DNA of 64,000 bases from positions 59,096,917 through 59,160,916 of the forward strand of contig CM049319.1 of NCBI GenBank assembly GCA_026874595.1, in the 5' to 3' direction. Positions 24,667-36,074 of this stretch are shown one piece after another (the first letter of the stretch is position 1; the number at the start of each line of letters is the position of its first letter). Below the pieces are notes generated by a model. It ran no database searches, was not told the DNA's origin, and saw only the letters and a program-made list of their open reading frames with translations. Origin of the DNA: Sipunculus nudus (Eukaryota; Annelida; Sipuncula; Golfingiida; Sipunculidae). A program made the translations under genes and the position numbers.

Positions 24667-24683
24667 CGCCCCTGACGGGGCGG
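24667..24683. other. GC hairpin CCGCCCC-TGAC-type loop
   Basis: Perfect 7-bp GC stem (CCGCCCC / GGGGCGG) around a 3-base loop in an otherwise AT-rich stretch. It resembles a bacterial terminator hairpin but has no T-run and the context is eukaryotic, so its role is unknown. Confidence 0.5.
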
Positions 24684-24985
24684 TCGCGGAACACTGGGCA
24701 TTTCTTTTTCATGACTTTTGCTATGGATTTGTTTTCTTTAAATAGAATGGATAGCATTTCTTCTTTGGTAACCATAGTAATAGAAGGAAAAAACCCTATT
24801 TGATATATTTATGCAGTGCACAAAAAGAAAATATCGTGTATTTTCAAACGTATAGTTTATTAAAGGATTGGCCCATTACTTTCGATGGCACTGTCTGTTA
24901 AGTAAGGATGGAGGCGACAATAAGAATAGAATGATATGCTATACATGGGCCCCCTTTTGGGAATGGGGTTGGTGGCTTTGGGGAC

Positions 24986-25005
24986 GGGGGGGGGGGGGGG
25001 GGGGG
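24986..25005 (+). repeat. Poly-G tract (20)
   Basis: Run of 20 G followed by TCATGCCCCCTTA, the wording often found at the inner side of hAT-like mini-element ends. No complete element could be delimited. Confidence 0.9.
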
Positions 25006-25585
25006 TCATGCCCCCTTAACATTTTACAGGCGCTGGACAAAACGTTTGCTCCCTCACTTTATCAGGGAATAAAACAAACAATAGCAATTCCGAGATCCTC
25101 GTATTTATCTCAATAATATTTCAGTTACACATCTCATTTAAGGAAAATTTGGATATTTCATAACGTTATACTTCAGTGGCCTTATTTTTTCACCATAGAT
25201 GTTAGCCCTTACAGTGATCTTGAATGTTCAAATCAAATAGAAATTTTCATCACAAAAAGTGTTAAAAACTGAGCTAAAATGCTTTAATAACCATAACATA
25301 TACTGTAATATATGGTCGGAGTAAAGAAAATGTTGATTGGGTGAGGGGATGGGGAGGGGAGGTTATTGTCCTTTATTATAAGGGGGAGGCTGTTGTCCCG
25401 TTTGTATTGGCAGTATGGGTTGGTGTCTATTTACTACTTGGTATGTACGCCTCTCATTTCCTCAGCATGCATTACAGATGATATGCTATAATATAAAGCC
25501 TTCTGTATTTTCTCTTTACAGAATAACCCGGAAGCCTTAACATCAGAGCAAATCTCTTGGTTCTTTTGTAATCATAATTTTTCAT
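25006..25585. other. No gene recognised
   Basis: No supported gene. A T-rich acceptor-like site (ttttctctttacag) ends at 25521 but no matching donor or conserved frame was seen. Confidence 0.45.
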
Positions 25586-25589
25586 TTGT

Positions 25590-25660
25590 GTCGCCAGCTT
25601 GGTTCGAACCGGGGTCCATCCAACCCAACGTCCATTAGCAACTTACCGAATGAGTTGTTT
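25590..25660 (-). mobile_element. Possible tRNA-like SINE head fragment
   Basis: Read on the minus strand, GGTAAGTTGCTAATGGACG resembles a weak A box and GGTTCGAACC is a good RNA polymerase III B box, spaced as in a tRNA-derived SINE head. The B box is palindromic, so orientation rests on the A-box-like part. No body or tail was delimited. Confidence 0.35.
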
Positions 25661-25904
25661 TATTTTTTTATATATGTGTGCTTACGTCATAGTTTTGACG
25701 TCATTTTCAGACCATACTGGTTTGGTAACGAGAGGTGATCTGATTAATTTCATTTTAAATACTTAAAGCAAGCTATTTACCTTACATATTAATAAACTCT
25801 AGGTAATCCGAGTTCTAGAATAACGCCTTTGTGTTTGAAGTATGAGCTAGTTTTCCTACAGCCTGTTATTATAAAATCCGTATATGCTCCAATGCTAACA
25901 AACA

Positions 25905-26160
25905 GAAGCAACAGTTACAAACCATGTAACCTCATGTAACCTAAGGTTACTTGTTACATATTTGCAGAAGTTGATATGTAACTGATCAGTAAACGCCCTT
26001 TTTAAAACTGTTTCGACTAGCCACTTGATGTCCTTATTGAATGTTTTCGGATTATTTTCACATGTTTTAAATACATGGATAGCTTTTGCATGATGGGATG
26101 GACGTTTTCCGGCCTATCTTTTTTTTTATAAAAAGGTCAAGGGGATTTTTTTAGTTAATA
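25905..26160 (+). repeat. Dispersed repeat family R3, copy 3 (partial)
   Basis: Related to 40538-40925: shared ATGTAACCTAAGGT near the start and GGACGTTTTCCGGCCTAT plus a T-run and TCAAGGGGATTT near the end. The middle is diverged. Confidence 0.5.
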
Positions 26161-26187
26161 GACTCCACTTCATAATTTGGGACATAG

Positions 26188-26467
26188 GGCCAAAAAAGTA
26201 TGGTTCTCAGGCACCTTTTTTTTAAATCAGTGCGGGCGGCCGAATTTTTTGAATGTTTCGATAAAAGATGTCTTATGATCTAGTAAAAGCATAAAAATAG
26301 AAAAATATTTTTGCTTAAAAGGTAAATCACTATATAACAAAGAAAATCTGACCAAAATTGTATTATTTCATCTTCTTGAAAGATGAAAATCAAAATAAAA
26401 CTTTTTGATGCGGGGGTTAAATTGACGCGGTTGGTGCCTGAGAACCATGCTTTTATTTCTTTTGGCC
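26188..26467 (+). mobile_element. MITE family R1, copy A (280 bp)
   Basis: Left end GGCCAAAAAAGTATGGTTCTCAGGCACC (given in parts: GGCCAAAAAAG, TATGGTTCTCAGGCACC) and right end its inverted counterpart GGTGCCTGAGAACCATGC followed by TTTGGCC. No coding capacity. Family members: 27612-27941 and, as a tandem array of one end, 4157-4671. The exact boundary and target duplication are unclear; TAA or TTAA adjoins the right ends. Superfamily not assigned. Confidence 0.8.
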
Positions 26468-27162
26468 TAACACAATACTTTGAATCAGACTTGTAGCAAA
26501 ACGTATTTATGAACCTGTTATTAGTAAAATTTGTTTAGACTCTACCATCTGGGTTCGTATATTGGTTATACTGGTCTGTCGTGGGTAGTTTCCATAAGTC
26601 GTGAAAATGTGACATTCGAAATTATTTGCATAAATGTTAACACTTTTCTTTAGAATATAGAATAGAGTCAGATAATATGGTGGCTTGATATATTATTGTT
26701 TTGCTTTGAGGGGATAAATATGGTTTAATAAATTGGAATAGGATACTGATTGTTGTATTTTAAATTAATCATTAAAAAGATAGAAGTCAAGGCAATCTTT
26801 ATTCTATATATTAATACTAAAACAAATAAAAAACTTGGTGTTAATGTTTACATAATTTATAAAATCTTCTTAAGCTATTCCACAAATGCACTGATTATCA
26901 CCCTTTTGTGTGCCCGTCCGCATTATTTTGGTGATGTTTCAAAGCATAAAACATCATAGAAACATCCATCCATCACATCGCAAGATGAAAAGCTAACTCA
27001 AGGGTCGTTCTGTTTGAAAACCCACGTTCAAAATCTCACCGTTTTAGTTGTGTTATTAAAGACTTGAGGAGTACTACAGAACTGGTGAGTCTCAGTAAAA
27101 TAACAGTTAGGGCCTTGGGGTTAATACTAATTTTCCAATGAGCAATTCTTTGCAACGCTTTG
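26468..27162. other. No gene recognised
   Basis: AT-rich sequence. A donor-like site (ACTG|gtgagtctc) lies at 27084-27089 but the exon is not supported. Confidence 0.45.
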
Positions 27163-27226
27163 TCAATTTAGTCGATAAACCACAAACCACTTCATCAATT
27201 TAGTCGATACACCACAAGCCACATCA
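27163..27226 (+). repeat. Two tandem 32-bp units
   Basis: TCAATTTAGTCGATAAACCA and TCAATTTAGTCGATACACCA start units at 27163 and 27195; the two 32-base units differ at a few positions. Confidence 0.85.
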
Positions 27227-27344
27227 TTAAACAAAGTCCCTTTATAATTTCCAAATGTCCAAAGTTTAAAGGCACTTGCGGCCAAGCAAGTAAACGCTTA
27301 TTATTTTGTTGTTCTTTGAAGCATTTGTAGATGATTCTCTAACA

Positions 27345-27480
27345 CGACCGTCCGCGGCGGCTCGGAAACATCGTCTTATTTGTTTAAACATTAAATCTAT
27401 TCTGTAAGACCGCGACCGTCCGCGGCCGCTCGGAAACGTCGTCTTATTTGTTTTAACATTTAATCTATTCTGTAAGACTG
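27345..27480 (+). repeat. Two tandem 68-bp CpG-rich units
   Basis: Units starting CGACCGTCCGCGGC at 27345 and 27413 are nearly identical, each ending TCTATTCTGTAAGAC. The first 25 bases of each unit are GC/CpG-rich and the rest AT-rich. The 135-codon minus-strand frame through here is a by-product of the duplication. Confidence 0.9.
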
Positions 27481-27611
27481 CGCATAATCGGATTTGCCAG
27501 AGTACGACTCTGCTGGTAAGGGGTTGTTGGCTTCCAAATCTGCACCGAATAAAAAATGCATCGGGGCTTCTACATACACAGATGGCGTAGGTGTAATTTC
27601 CATTAGCCCCC

Positions 27612-27941
27612 CTTCCAATAAAAAAACTAAAATAAAAAGGTATGTTTCTCAGGCACTTTTTTTCAGAATTCACTGCGGGCGGTATTTTATTTTCTTACCT
27701 TTCTTTGAATGATTCGATATAAATATCATATGATCAGGGGAAAACCAGAAAATAAGTTTTTTTGCTAAATAGGTAAAAGCACTACATTACAAAGGAAATC
27801 GTATCAAAATTGTATTACATGTATTTTATCTTCGTGAAAGATGAAAATAAAAATAAAAATGTTTGATGCGGGGGGGGGGGGGGGGTTAAAATTGACGTGG
27901 GCGGTGCCTGAGAACCATACCTTTTATATTTTTTGGGCCTT
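27612..27941 (+). mobile_element. MITE family R1, copy B (~330 bp)
   Basis: Left inner terminus AAAAAGGTATGTTTCTCAGG (from 27634) and right terminus GGTGCCTGAGAACCATACC (27903-27921) followed by TTTTTTGGGCCTTAA. Collinear with copy A through the ATCATATGATC and AAAGATGAAAATAAAA segments. It contains a 16-base poly-G at 27870-27885 at the position where copy A has only GGGGG and the tandem array has variable poly-C on the other strand. Confidence 0.8.
27870..27885 (+). repeat. Poly-G tract (16) inside MITE R1 copy B
   Basis: Expanded at a fixed internal position of the R1 family (see copies A and the 4157-4671 array). Confidence 0.9.
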
Positions 27942-28655
27942 AAATGTAACAATTTTATTAGAATTGACAGTTGTGACTAGTAGTACCGGCCGTCTCACAG
28001 TGCCTAACTGGTAGTGGTACGTTTTCAGTAGAAACGATCTCCTATACGGAAGGTTGCTATTCTGTCATAACGCGTTTTGTTAACACGACCGGTAGTACCG
28101 AAATGGTCACGAATGCGTAAACACACAAACAAAACACACACTTACACGCATAACAATACACATACATTCTTGAAAAAAATAAAAATGTTTGTCATTTGTG
28201 CAGACTGTGCTTTATCCCGCCGTTTTGTGGCAGGTGTGTGCAGGATAATAGGTAAATAAGCACCAGTCTTGAGTCGTTTACCACAGGGTTATATCAAATT
28301 ATTGAAAATCACAGAACGAGAGATGGCTTTTAACTGGTATATAGATATTCAGGGAATATTACCAAGTGCTATACAGTTCATATTCTACTATTATTTTGTA
28401 AAAAAAATTATTAATAAAGGCAAATTTATTTTTCGGCTTATTACAGTCACTTCCACATCGTACTCACACGCAGATTTTCGGGTGATAGGGTATTATCTCT
28501 GTTATACATGTTAGTAAGTTGGTTACATTGACTCAAATCGTGAGACCAAGGCTAAAATTTGTTATCCTAAATCATGCAGGCCGAGTATCTACAGAAACAC
28601 GACATTTGATTCTCTGAAATATATCAATGTGTGTGCATATATATAACATATATTG

Positions 28656-28695
<40 letters not shown>

Positions 28696-30699
28696 TATAT
28701 AATAATAATAATAATTTTTTCGTACACAGAATAACTTCGTGATCAAGTACAGGTCTTAACTATATTAGTTTAAAGCGAAATTTGTGGTTCAAATGATCCG
28801 TGGATCACTGAGACACCGATGTATAGCGGTGAGTGTATTCAAATGGAATTAAAAATTGTATTATTATTCAATTAAAAATTAAAAAAATTAAGCCATCTAT
28901 ATATAAAAGCTTGGATTTCAAAAAAAATTATCCAGTTCTATAGTAAAACTGAACACATGATGGGTAAGTTAAAACAAGAAAAAAAAACTCATTTTCTTCA
29001 GTTCATCATTGCTTGTGAACATATTTGGAATGAATATTTATTACTGTATTTATCCAGTGTTACCTATAGCGTGAAACCTAAAATAAACTCGTGGAGACAA
29101 AATCTTAAAGGGCCAAACTTAAAATTGTGTACAAAATATTCATATTTCTGATGTATATACCTTTTACAATTATAAATAGCCCTTTGCAAAATGAAAAGCT
29201 TGAAAGAAGGCAAAGAATTATACATATTAATATATATAAAACATGTATTACATATATCTTTTGATCGATAGGCAAATCAGGACGTTTTAAATATTATATT
29301 TATATAAAAAAATCAAATTCAGTCAACTCAAACTCTCTTCCTGGTATATATTTATAACAATAGCTGATTGGCTTCATGAACAATGATATTTGTCTGAGAA
29401 AATAACTTGCTAAACATTATGTGAAGTCATTGCTTATGAAGTAAAATTTTATGACATGGCCTATGATAATTTGTCCAGTGAATTACGTTACAGGACTTGA
29501 TAAGAAACCAAAAATAAAAATAACCATCCTATCAGGGTTAAAATTTGTTAAAAAGGTATATGGCAGTACATGGTTTAAATACGTGGAAATTCGTTTTTTT
29601 TTCAATGTAATTAATTTATTTTGATAGGAGAAATGTTAAAAATTTTATTCCCGATTTGAGCAGTTAATTACATGATGGTCAATTTCTACGCATGCAAGCG
29701 AACAATGAATATTAAAAAAAAAAACCTACTTGTGCAGCCTGTTTCTACATTAAAAAAAATGTACATATGTCTACAAGGTGTTTACGTTTTTAAATTCAAA
29801 CGTTCGTTATGACTGTCTGTTAATAACTTTACGTGATTATTACTTTAAATCATATTTCGTGTAGGAATTACGCGAAATCATACACGGCTTCTTTATTGGT
29901 TTTAACCTTACGTATGAATTATACCTTTATATGTAATATGTTGTCCAGCAGCGACCTTGGGTACTCTTGAGTTTATACAGGATAAAGGAAAATTACGTCG
30001 CGGACTTGACCGCAAGTAATTTAGATAGCCTTAAAGGGTATATATTTTTACATGAACCTGTTACTTAACAAATATTATATCAACATATCATTTCAACTTC
30101 TCTCAGCTGTCTGGATTCACTGAGTTTATAAAGGCATGAATTTGTTACTCGTTCTAGAAAAACTCATGGACACAGAGTTTGATGAATTAAAGCCTCTTGC
30201 CACGCACCTCTGAGATTTACGTGTATCAAGGTCTTTGTTGATTTACAAAACACAGACTAACATTTAGAAGACACATATCATAAGTAGGATCCTATGTACT
30301 ATACAATGAATAATACAATTGAAGACCGACTAAAAACAACAAAGAAAAAAACCCGGTGGTAAACTGGCCACAGAATTCGCCCATGATGATCTTGTGCTTG
30401 CCAGTACAATTCTCTGATATATCTTACCCACAGAGGATTCAATACAGTTTACATATAGATGTTTTTTTTTCCCCAATAATAACTCAGTTCAACTAAACCC
30501 GTATTCCCGACCCAGCCGAAAGCGTGACCTACCACTATACAAGACTAAACTAAACACTGTGGTAATTGATAGTGAGAACCGATGAAACGCAGACGGTTTA
30601 ATTCGAACATATTCTTCTCATATGGTAAACGTCATCTTCTTTCAATAGATACTTCCACCAACACGCCATGTGCCTCTCTTTAAAATACCATGAGAAAGC
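27942..30699. other. AT-rich stretch, no gene recognised
   Basis: About 2.8 kb of AT-rich DNA with a (TA)n block at 28658-28714 grading into (TAA)n, and several A-runs. No supported gene. Confidence 0.5.
28658..28714. repeat. (TA)n/(TAA)n microsatellite
   Basis: TA dinucleotides followed by TAATAATAATAA. Confidence 0.9.
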
Positions 30700-31495
30700 T
30701 TAAGACATCGGACCATAAAAAAAATCAAATAATGCAGAAACAAGGCCATCAGGACAGAAATCTGGACACGCAAGACAAAATAGGAGACAAAAGAACATGA
30801 ATACAAAATCATAACAGGACACATAATAATATAACATTCTGGGGCACCAGACCATAGGGACAATTTCTGGAGACAAAAAAAAATTATGGGTCACATTATT
30901 GGACAAAAGAAGTTAGCTAAGTCTGAAGAAACAAGACCTAGGAAACGAAATCTGGGCGAGGCCATGAGAACAACATTCTAAAGTAACAAGACCATAAGGA
31001 CAAGACACTGGACACACTAAACCATTAAACAAAATTCAGGGACAAAAGAACAAGAATACAAAATCTGGAGACCCAGGAATATAATGTCCTGGGGACAAAA
31101 GCCTATTTAGACAAAATTATAGAGACACACGAATATGAGGACAAAATCTGGAGATATAATTCCTTGAGAAAAACATTTTGTGACAAAAGTAAATAGGTAC
31201 AAAATCTTAAGAAACAAGGCTAAAGAGACAAAACAGGACAAGGCCATGAGATCAACATTCTGGAAACTCAAGATCTCGAGAACAAGATTTTGGACACACA
31301 AGACCATTGAAACTCAAAAACATGGCAACAAATCTGGAAAATCAATTAGACCAAGGAGACAAAATCGGGACAAGGTCATGCAAAATATTCTGGAGAACCA
31401 CGAGGGCAAAATACTGCGACATAAAACCACAAGGACAAAATATGGAGACAAAAAATAAACATATAGACACAATTCTGGAGACCCCAGCCCATGAT
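30700..31495 (+). repeat. Degenerate ~30-bp minisatellite
   Basis: About 0.8 kb in which variants of GACAAAATCTGGAGACA, CAAGACCAT and GAGGACAA recur roughly every 30 bases, strongly purine/A-biased on the plus strand. Because 30 is a multiple of three, long open frames appear on both strands (for example a 92-codon frame at 31180-31458 rich in Lys, Thr and Arg). These are taken as by-products. Units are diverged, suggesting an old array. Confidence 0.75.
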
Positions 31496-32451
31496 GAAAA
31501 GAATCCTGTTTTGTTAACCGAAACTAAAGCACTACAAAAAGAGACATTTTAAAGTATGAAAGGATAAACCCGCACTTGTAAGTTTCGAAGTTTGCATCTC
31601 AACGCCTACGTACCTGTCCACCTGCAAACTTTATCGTTGATGGTATATGTCTATTAAGTATTAGCAGGTGTTTGTCGTGATAGAATCCAGGCACTTTCAG
31701 TTGTCCCCGTTTGATGCGGGATTTAAGTATTGATGCCAAAGTTGATTCAGTTACATTTAAAACGGCGTTAATGAAAAAAGTGAAGTGGGGCGTATTGAAG
31801 TAATAAAATTAAAGGTAAAGTAAAATAAAATGAAAGTATCCTTAATCAATTGTAAGTGTGATGTGAGTAATCTTACTTATACTCAAATGTAAATATTTTA
31901 CCAAATTTTCTTCTATGGCTTCTATGGGTTGTGTTGTTTTTCTAAGTAACCTACGTTTCGGAGGAAGAAATAACTTTCTGTTCATAATATGACATATGAT
32001 CAATCAAGCGGGATAACATGGAGGAATGTGAGCGCAATTTTTTTAAAAAAGGCATATCTACCACAAATATTAGGTGTTTAGTAGAATTGCAAGGCTAAAA
32101 CTGATTCAGGAGTTAAGATACAGCCTGGTGGAGAAGGGGGTGGAATACGGAGCGATGGGTCCCCAGTTGTAACCCCGTCGGTGCCTCATTGGAATAATGG
32201 TGATATTACCATAGAACCTCAGGGATTCGCCCTAATGTCTTATCGACAGGTGTAACTTCTGGATTATACCTTTCCCCGTGCATATAAAACTTGAAATCCA
32301 GAAGGCTTGATAATAATAACATGTCATTCTTTTCTTCATCCTCATTAAAAAGACAGCGCCATGGACCTGTGCCTTAAAAATGCTAATGGTGATTTTGCAG
32401 AAATAGGATACATATACGTGGTTTGGACATCAGAACTGTGATCTTGTGATA
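31496..32451. other. No gene recognised
   Basis: No supported gene or delimited repeat. Confidence 0.5.
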
Positions 32452-32666
32452 TTCAGAGAATAATATTTATATATTGGAACTATATTTATTAATGATTATA
32501 TTGAATTGCAAACTTTATTTCATTTATGTGTTTACTTTGGAATACTATATATTTTAATCTTGTTTAGAAGTTACCCATACTGGAAACATAAAACCTTATT
32601 TTTTAAAACCGTATACTTAATTGTTATATATTTGAAATGTGTTACACAATCATTAAGAGGGATATA

Positions 32667-32718
<52 letters not shown>

Positions 32719-32823
32719 GATGTGTGTGTGTGTTAGTATAAAAGATGTTGTCTCAGCTTTGATTACCCTCCTACTCCGAATCATCCCCCCCCCCCCACCC
32801 TTGAAGATCAATTTGCGCCACTG
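32452..32823 (+). mobile_element. hAT-type MITE family R2, copy 2 (5'-incomplete)
   Basis: Collinear with 37137-37393: both contain ATTCAGAGAATAATATTTAT, ACTTAATTGT.A.ATATTT and a right end reading GAAGAT.AATTT.CGCCACTG. In this copy a (TA)n block (32672-32715) and a short (TG)n sit where copy 1 has ATATATGTGTGCGTATGTGTG. The left CAG terminus is missing or unrecognisable, and no 8-bp duplication can be shown. Confidence 0.75.
32672..32715. repeat. (TA)n microsatellite inside MITE R2 copy 2
   Basis: TA repeat of about 44 bases followed by TG dinucleotides. Confidence 0.95.
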
Positions 32824-33039
32824 TACTTTAATGTGCTGTACAGACTGAAAGAGTGAAACTTTAAAATGACAGCCCCCTGCTTTTTCTGTACATTTTATTA
32901 TATAATTAATTAATGAGTGTCTGGATGGAAGAATAGATTTTATTTTACAAATGGCCGGCGCAGGTGTTAACATTTCGCTTACAATAAAATGATGATAAAT
33001 ATTTAAATACACCACGCGTGACGAGCCGGGGATTCAATC

Positions 33040-33048
33040 ATAAATAAG
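33040..33048 (+). promoter_or_regulatory. TATA-like box of candidate promoter
   Basis: ATAAATAAG lies about 30 bases upstream of the presumed start of the candidate first exon. It is framed by CCGGGG (33026-33031) and CCCCGG (33051-33056), which could pair as a hairpin. Confidence 0.4.
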
Positions 33049-33069
33049 AGCCCCGGACCACGCCTGCCA

Positions 33070-33258
33070 GCACTCTGCTGCGGCAGCAGGGAACAGAAGG
33101 AGGATCATCTACCAGCAGCAACGGCATCCAGTCTTAGAATCCGTGCTGATCGCAGCGCAGCAAGAGAAACATACTCTGAGCAGCGCAAAAAGAGAAACTG
33201 AGAGACTCCGAGCAGTCTACAGTAAACCTGGACTGACTGAAAGTACGATACCGCTTGG
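33070..33258 (+). other. Candidate non-coding first exon (5' UTR)
   Basis: GC-richer island after the TATA-like box, ending in a strong splice donor (CTTG|gtgagtag at 33259). The roughly 190 bases contain no ATG, as expected for a leader exon, and are rich in CAGCAG-type trinucleotides. Start of transcription is inferred from TATA spacing. It could join the candidate exon at 59156-59226 on the same strand. No protein can be assigned. Confidence 0.45.
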
Positions 33259-33913
33259 TGAGTAGTGGCTAATGGCATAATGAAGTGAGAATGATGGGTG
33301 GTCTGTTTTTTAGCATCGTTTAATATAAACTCTGACAGTTTTTGTTCGATTTCCTGTACTACTGTCGTGGCGCCGTGTACCATATATCAAACAACATAAC
33401 TGGGTGAGGCTGTGAATCGGGAAAACATTGGGAAAAAACTGTCCTGTTCAATCATCATACGCCTGTTCACGCTGCCTGTGTTATAAATAAATTACAGCGT
33501 GTTAGAATTTACTCAATTATGCCTTTATCGAAGATATTTATTTACCAATGGAACAAATACCAATGGAACAAACTGTTCCGTTATGTCGATTTGTTTCATG
33601 TTAGATAAACACTCGGTCTGCAGCATTAATAATGAATTAAATGTACTTTGCATAATACTAAAATACGGTAATTGATTGTGTGTTTGTGTGTGTGTGAGAC
33701 ACGGAGGGAGGGAAGTTAATAAAACAATCTCTGTTTGCAACTAAATTTCAGACTCATGATATCATGTTTTATTATTCTTTATAATGCTTGATAAAAGAAG
33801 GAGAGGAGGGTAAAAAAAACATTGTGTTCGCAATTATTTGGACTGAATTCAGCATGGACTTGACGGCATTTAAAGATCTAAACCTACATCTTTAACCTAC
33901 CCATTAATGAAAT

Positions 33914-33952
<39 letters not shown>

Positions 33953-34764
33953 AGTGTTGTCAACTTATCTTTAGGGCTGGGGAATTCAACATTTGGATTT
34001 TTTTAAACATATATTTTTTTATTGTTTGTGTGACAAATTTCAAAATTATTTATAAGTTTTATAAAAAATAAGGCATATTTACAGTGTAAGTTAAATCTAA
34101 ACCAGGTTTAGATATTATAATGTCATTGTGAACTCAGAAAAGGGACAAAGTCTATTATTATTATTATTAGTATATTCCATTTGAAAAATATAAATATTAT
34201 TCTCTGAATATAAGGAGGAATGATAACATGGATAGCCCAATCCCCCCCCCCCCCTCGCTTCCTCTGTATTGACGTCCCTGATTAAGAGAGAGGTTCATGA
34301 GTATTCTGTGTTTGCAACTAGATTCCAGACTCGCGGCATCAAAACAGAACCTAATCGTCAATAAAACACACCTCATACGTCGCACACCCCGTGGCTTTAA
34401 CAGGTGAGAATGTAATGTTTTATGACCCTTGTGTGTAGTAGCTGGACCGGAAGCTGGGTGAAACCAAGCAACGCCTGAAATCATGTTCTCTTCTTCTCCA
34501 ACCGTTGGCCGGGGGTTAAATAAGTACCTCTGTCCGTGATTCTACAGGGCCGTGTTTCCACATTGCGAGCTTACGCACATTTTAATATACGCGCTTGTTA
34601 AGTCTGAAATAAGTATGGAATACCATTGTAAGCTAAACATCTACATAGTTTGACCGACAGCGAAACTACGATGGTTCATAAATAAATATGAAATACTAGT
34701 TTCAGGGCGTATGTATCAACAAATTGAGGAAAAATTGAAGGGGTCTGGACACTCGAGTGATTAA
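33259..34764. other. No gene recognised; GA microsatellite
   Basis: Holds (GA)n at 33918-33951 and a poly-C run of 13 at 34242-34254. No supported gene. Confidence 0.55.
33918..33951 (+). repeat. (GA)n microsatellite
   Basis: Pure AG/GA dinucleotide repeat of about 34 bases. Confidence 0.95.
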
Positions 34765-34992
34765 TAGCTTGACAGTCGGTGATTAAACGCTTGGCGTGCT
34801 CCGCTGGCAACCAGGGTTCGGTCCCCGGCGTGACTATGAGAGTGGGCTGTAGTAACCCGTCAAAGGCCTGTCGTTTTTTTTCGGGTTCCTCCGGTATCCG
34901 CTACATACTTAAACAGCGCCGTCGTCCGAGCCATGGAGAGTGCTTAACATTATTTATTATAGCTAGTTGTACAATCCATTAAAAAAATAAAG
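34765..34992 (+). mobile_element. Probable tRNA-derived SINE
   Basis: A tRNA-like head with a loose A box (TTGGCGTGCTCCGCTGG) and a B box (GGGTTCGGTCCCCGG at about 34813-34827), then a GC-richer body (CGGGTTCCTCCGGTATCC, GTCGTCCGAGCCATGG) and an A-rich tail (TTAAAAAAATAAAG). These parts and their order match SINE structure. The internal 67-codon frame is a by-product. Subfamily unknown. Confidence 0.55.
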
Positions 34993-36074
34993 TTTTATTT
35001 GAATTTAAAATGAATAAAGGGAAAATCTCCACTATGCATTATGCGATTTGTACAGATGAACGCAGCACTTATTTGTGTTACCCTTCCCCGAATATATAAT
35101 TTCTCGAACAATTTATTTCGCGGACTGTCAGACTTTTCGCTGATGTACATATTTAAAATATAAGGGGCTCATAATCATATACTATACATACATACTGTTA
35201 TAATGAATTAAAAAGCAGAGTGATGCAAATATGCACTATTTTCAGTATAAGGCTGGTAAATTCCTTTAAGATTTTAGGTCGAAAAGAGGTGCGCCACTTG
35301 AATCCGCCCCTGGCATCTTGGAGACTAAAAAATAGTGGCACTACTGCCGGCTGTACCATCCACAAGGTTTCGTGAAGATTTCGTTTGAGTATTTTAAATA
35401 TTAATATTATTATTATAGTGTTATTAATATATAAATTTTACCGAAATAAAATATATTTTCAACTTGTTGATATAATCATATTTTCAAGAGTACCCATTAC
35501 GCCGATCGGCCTTTTAGTTTAAATGGATTTTCTCATGTATGGAACATTCGCGAATCAATATTTATTAACGAAAATTACAAAAATGCTTGCTTTAATTACC
35601 TAACGAGAATTTTATTCATTGTATGAGGAAATTATCAAACGGTGGCTTCATAAATGAACAAAGCGTTGGATATGACATTAATGATCATTGACATACTACC
35701 GTGAATGCGCAACCCAAGAAGCATTTAAATGGACCGATGGGGATTATGTGGTCGTCGTTAGTGTAGTCTCTAGCCGTTGGACTACCGTTAAACAATTTAA
35801 AAATCAATTGGATTGGATATAATTTATTTCTATTTTTCAGAATTATGACTACAGGTAACATTGAACTCATACACACACACACATACACACACACATACAT
35901 ATATATATATACTTTGATATGCTACACTAAAAGAGTTATTCTTCAAAGTAAGTTCTCTTCTTTGTCCTGGGCCAAAAAAAGAGGTCTTAGCATGCGTGAC
36001 AGATACGTCATTCAAAGTTCATAACAATGCACGTAGGCGACATGGCTTGTATACTTATTTAATAAAGCGGGCTC
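34993..36074. other. No gene recognised; hAT-like right end and CA repeat
   Basis: Contains a hAT-like right terminus (CTTGAATCCGCCCCTG, ending 35312) whose left partner was not found, and a CA/TA repeat at 35870-35911. No supported gene. Confidence 0.5.
35870..35911 (+). repeat. (CA)n/(TA)n microsatellite
   Basis: CA repeats with interspersed TACA, grading into TA. Confidence 0.9.

Noticed and set aside
24667-24683. Bacterial rho-independent terminator
   Set aside because: No T-run, no upstream gene, and a eukaryotic context.
25600-25616. Functional tRNA gene (GGTTCGAACC B box)
   Set aside because: No complete cloverleaf or acceptor stem could be seen; at most a SINE head remnant.
27266-27673. 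135-codon Arg-rich minus-strand frame
   Set aside because: Created by the 68-bp tandem duplication and the end of MITE R1; internally repetitive.
30642-31552. Overlapping frames of 66-92 codons on both strands
   Set aside because: By-products of a minisatellite whose period is close to a multiple of three.
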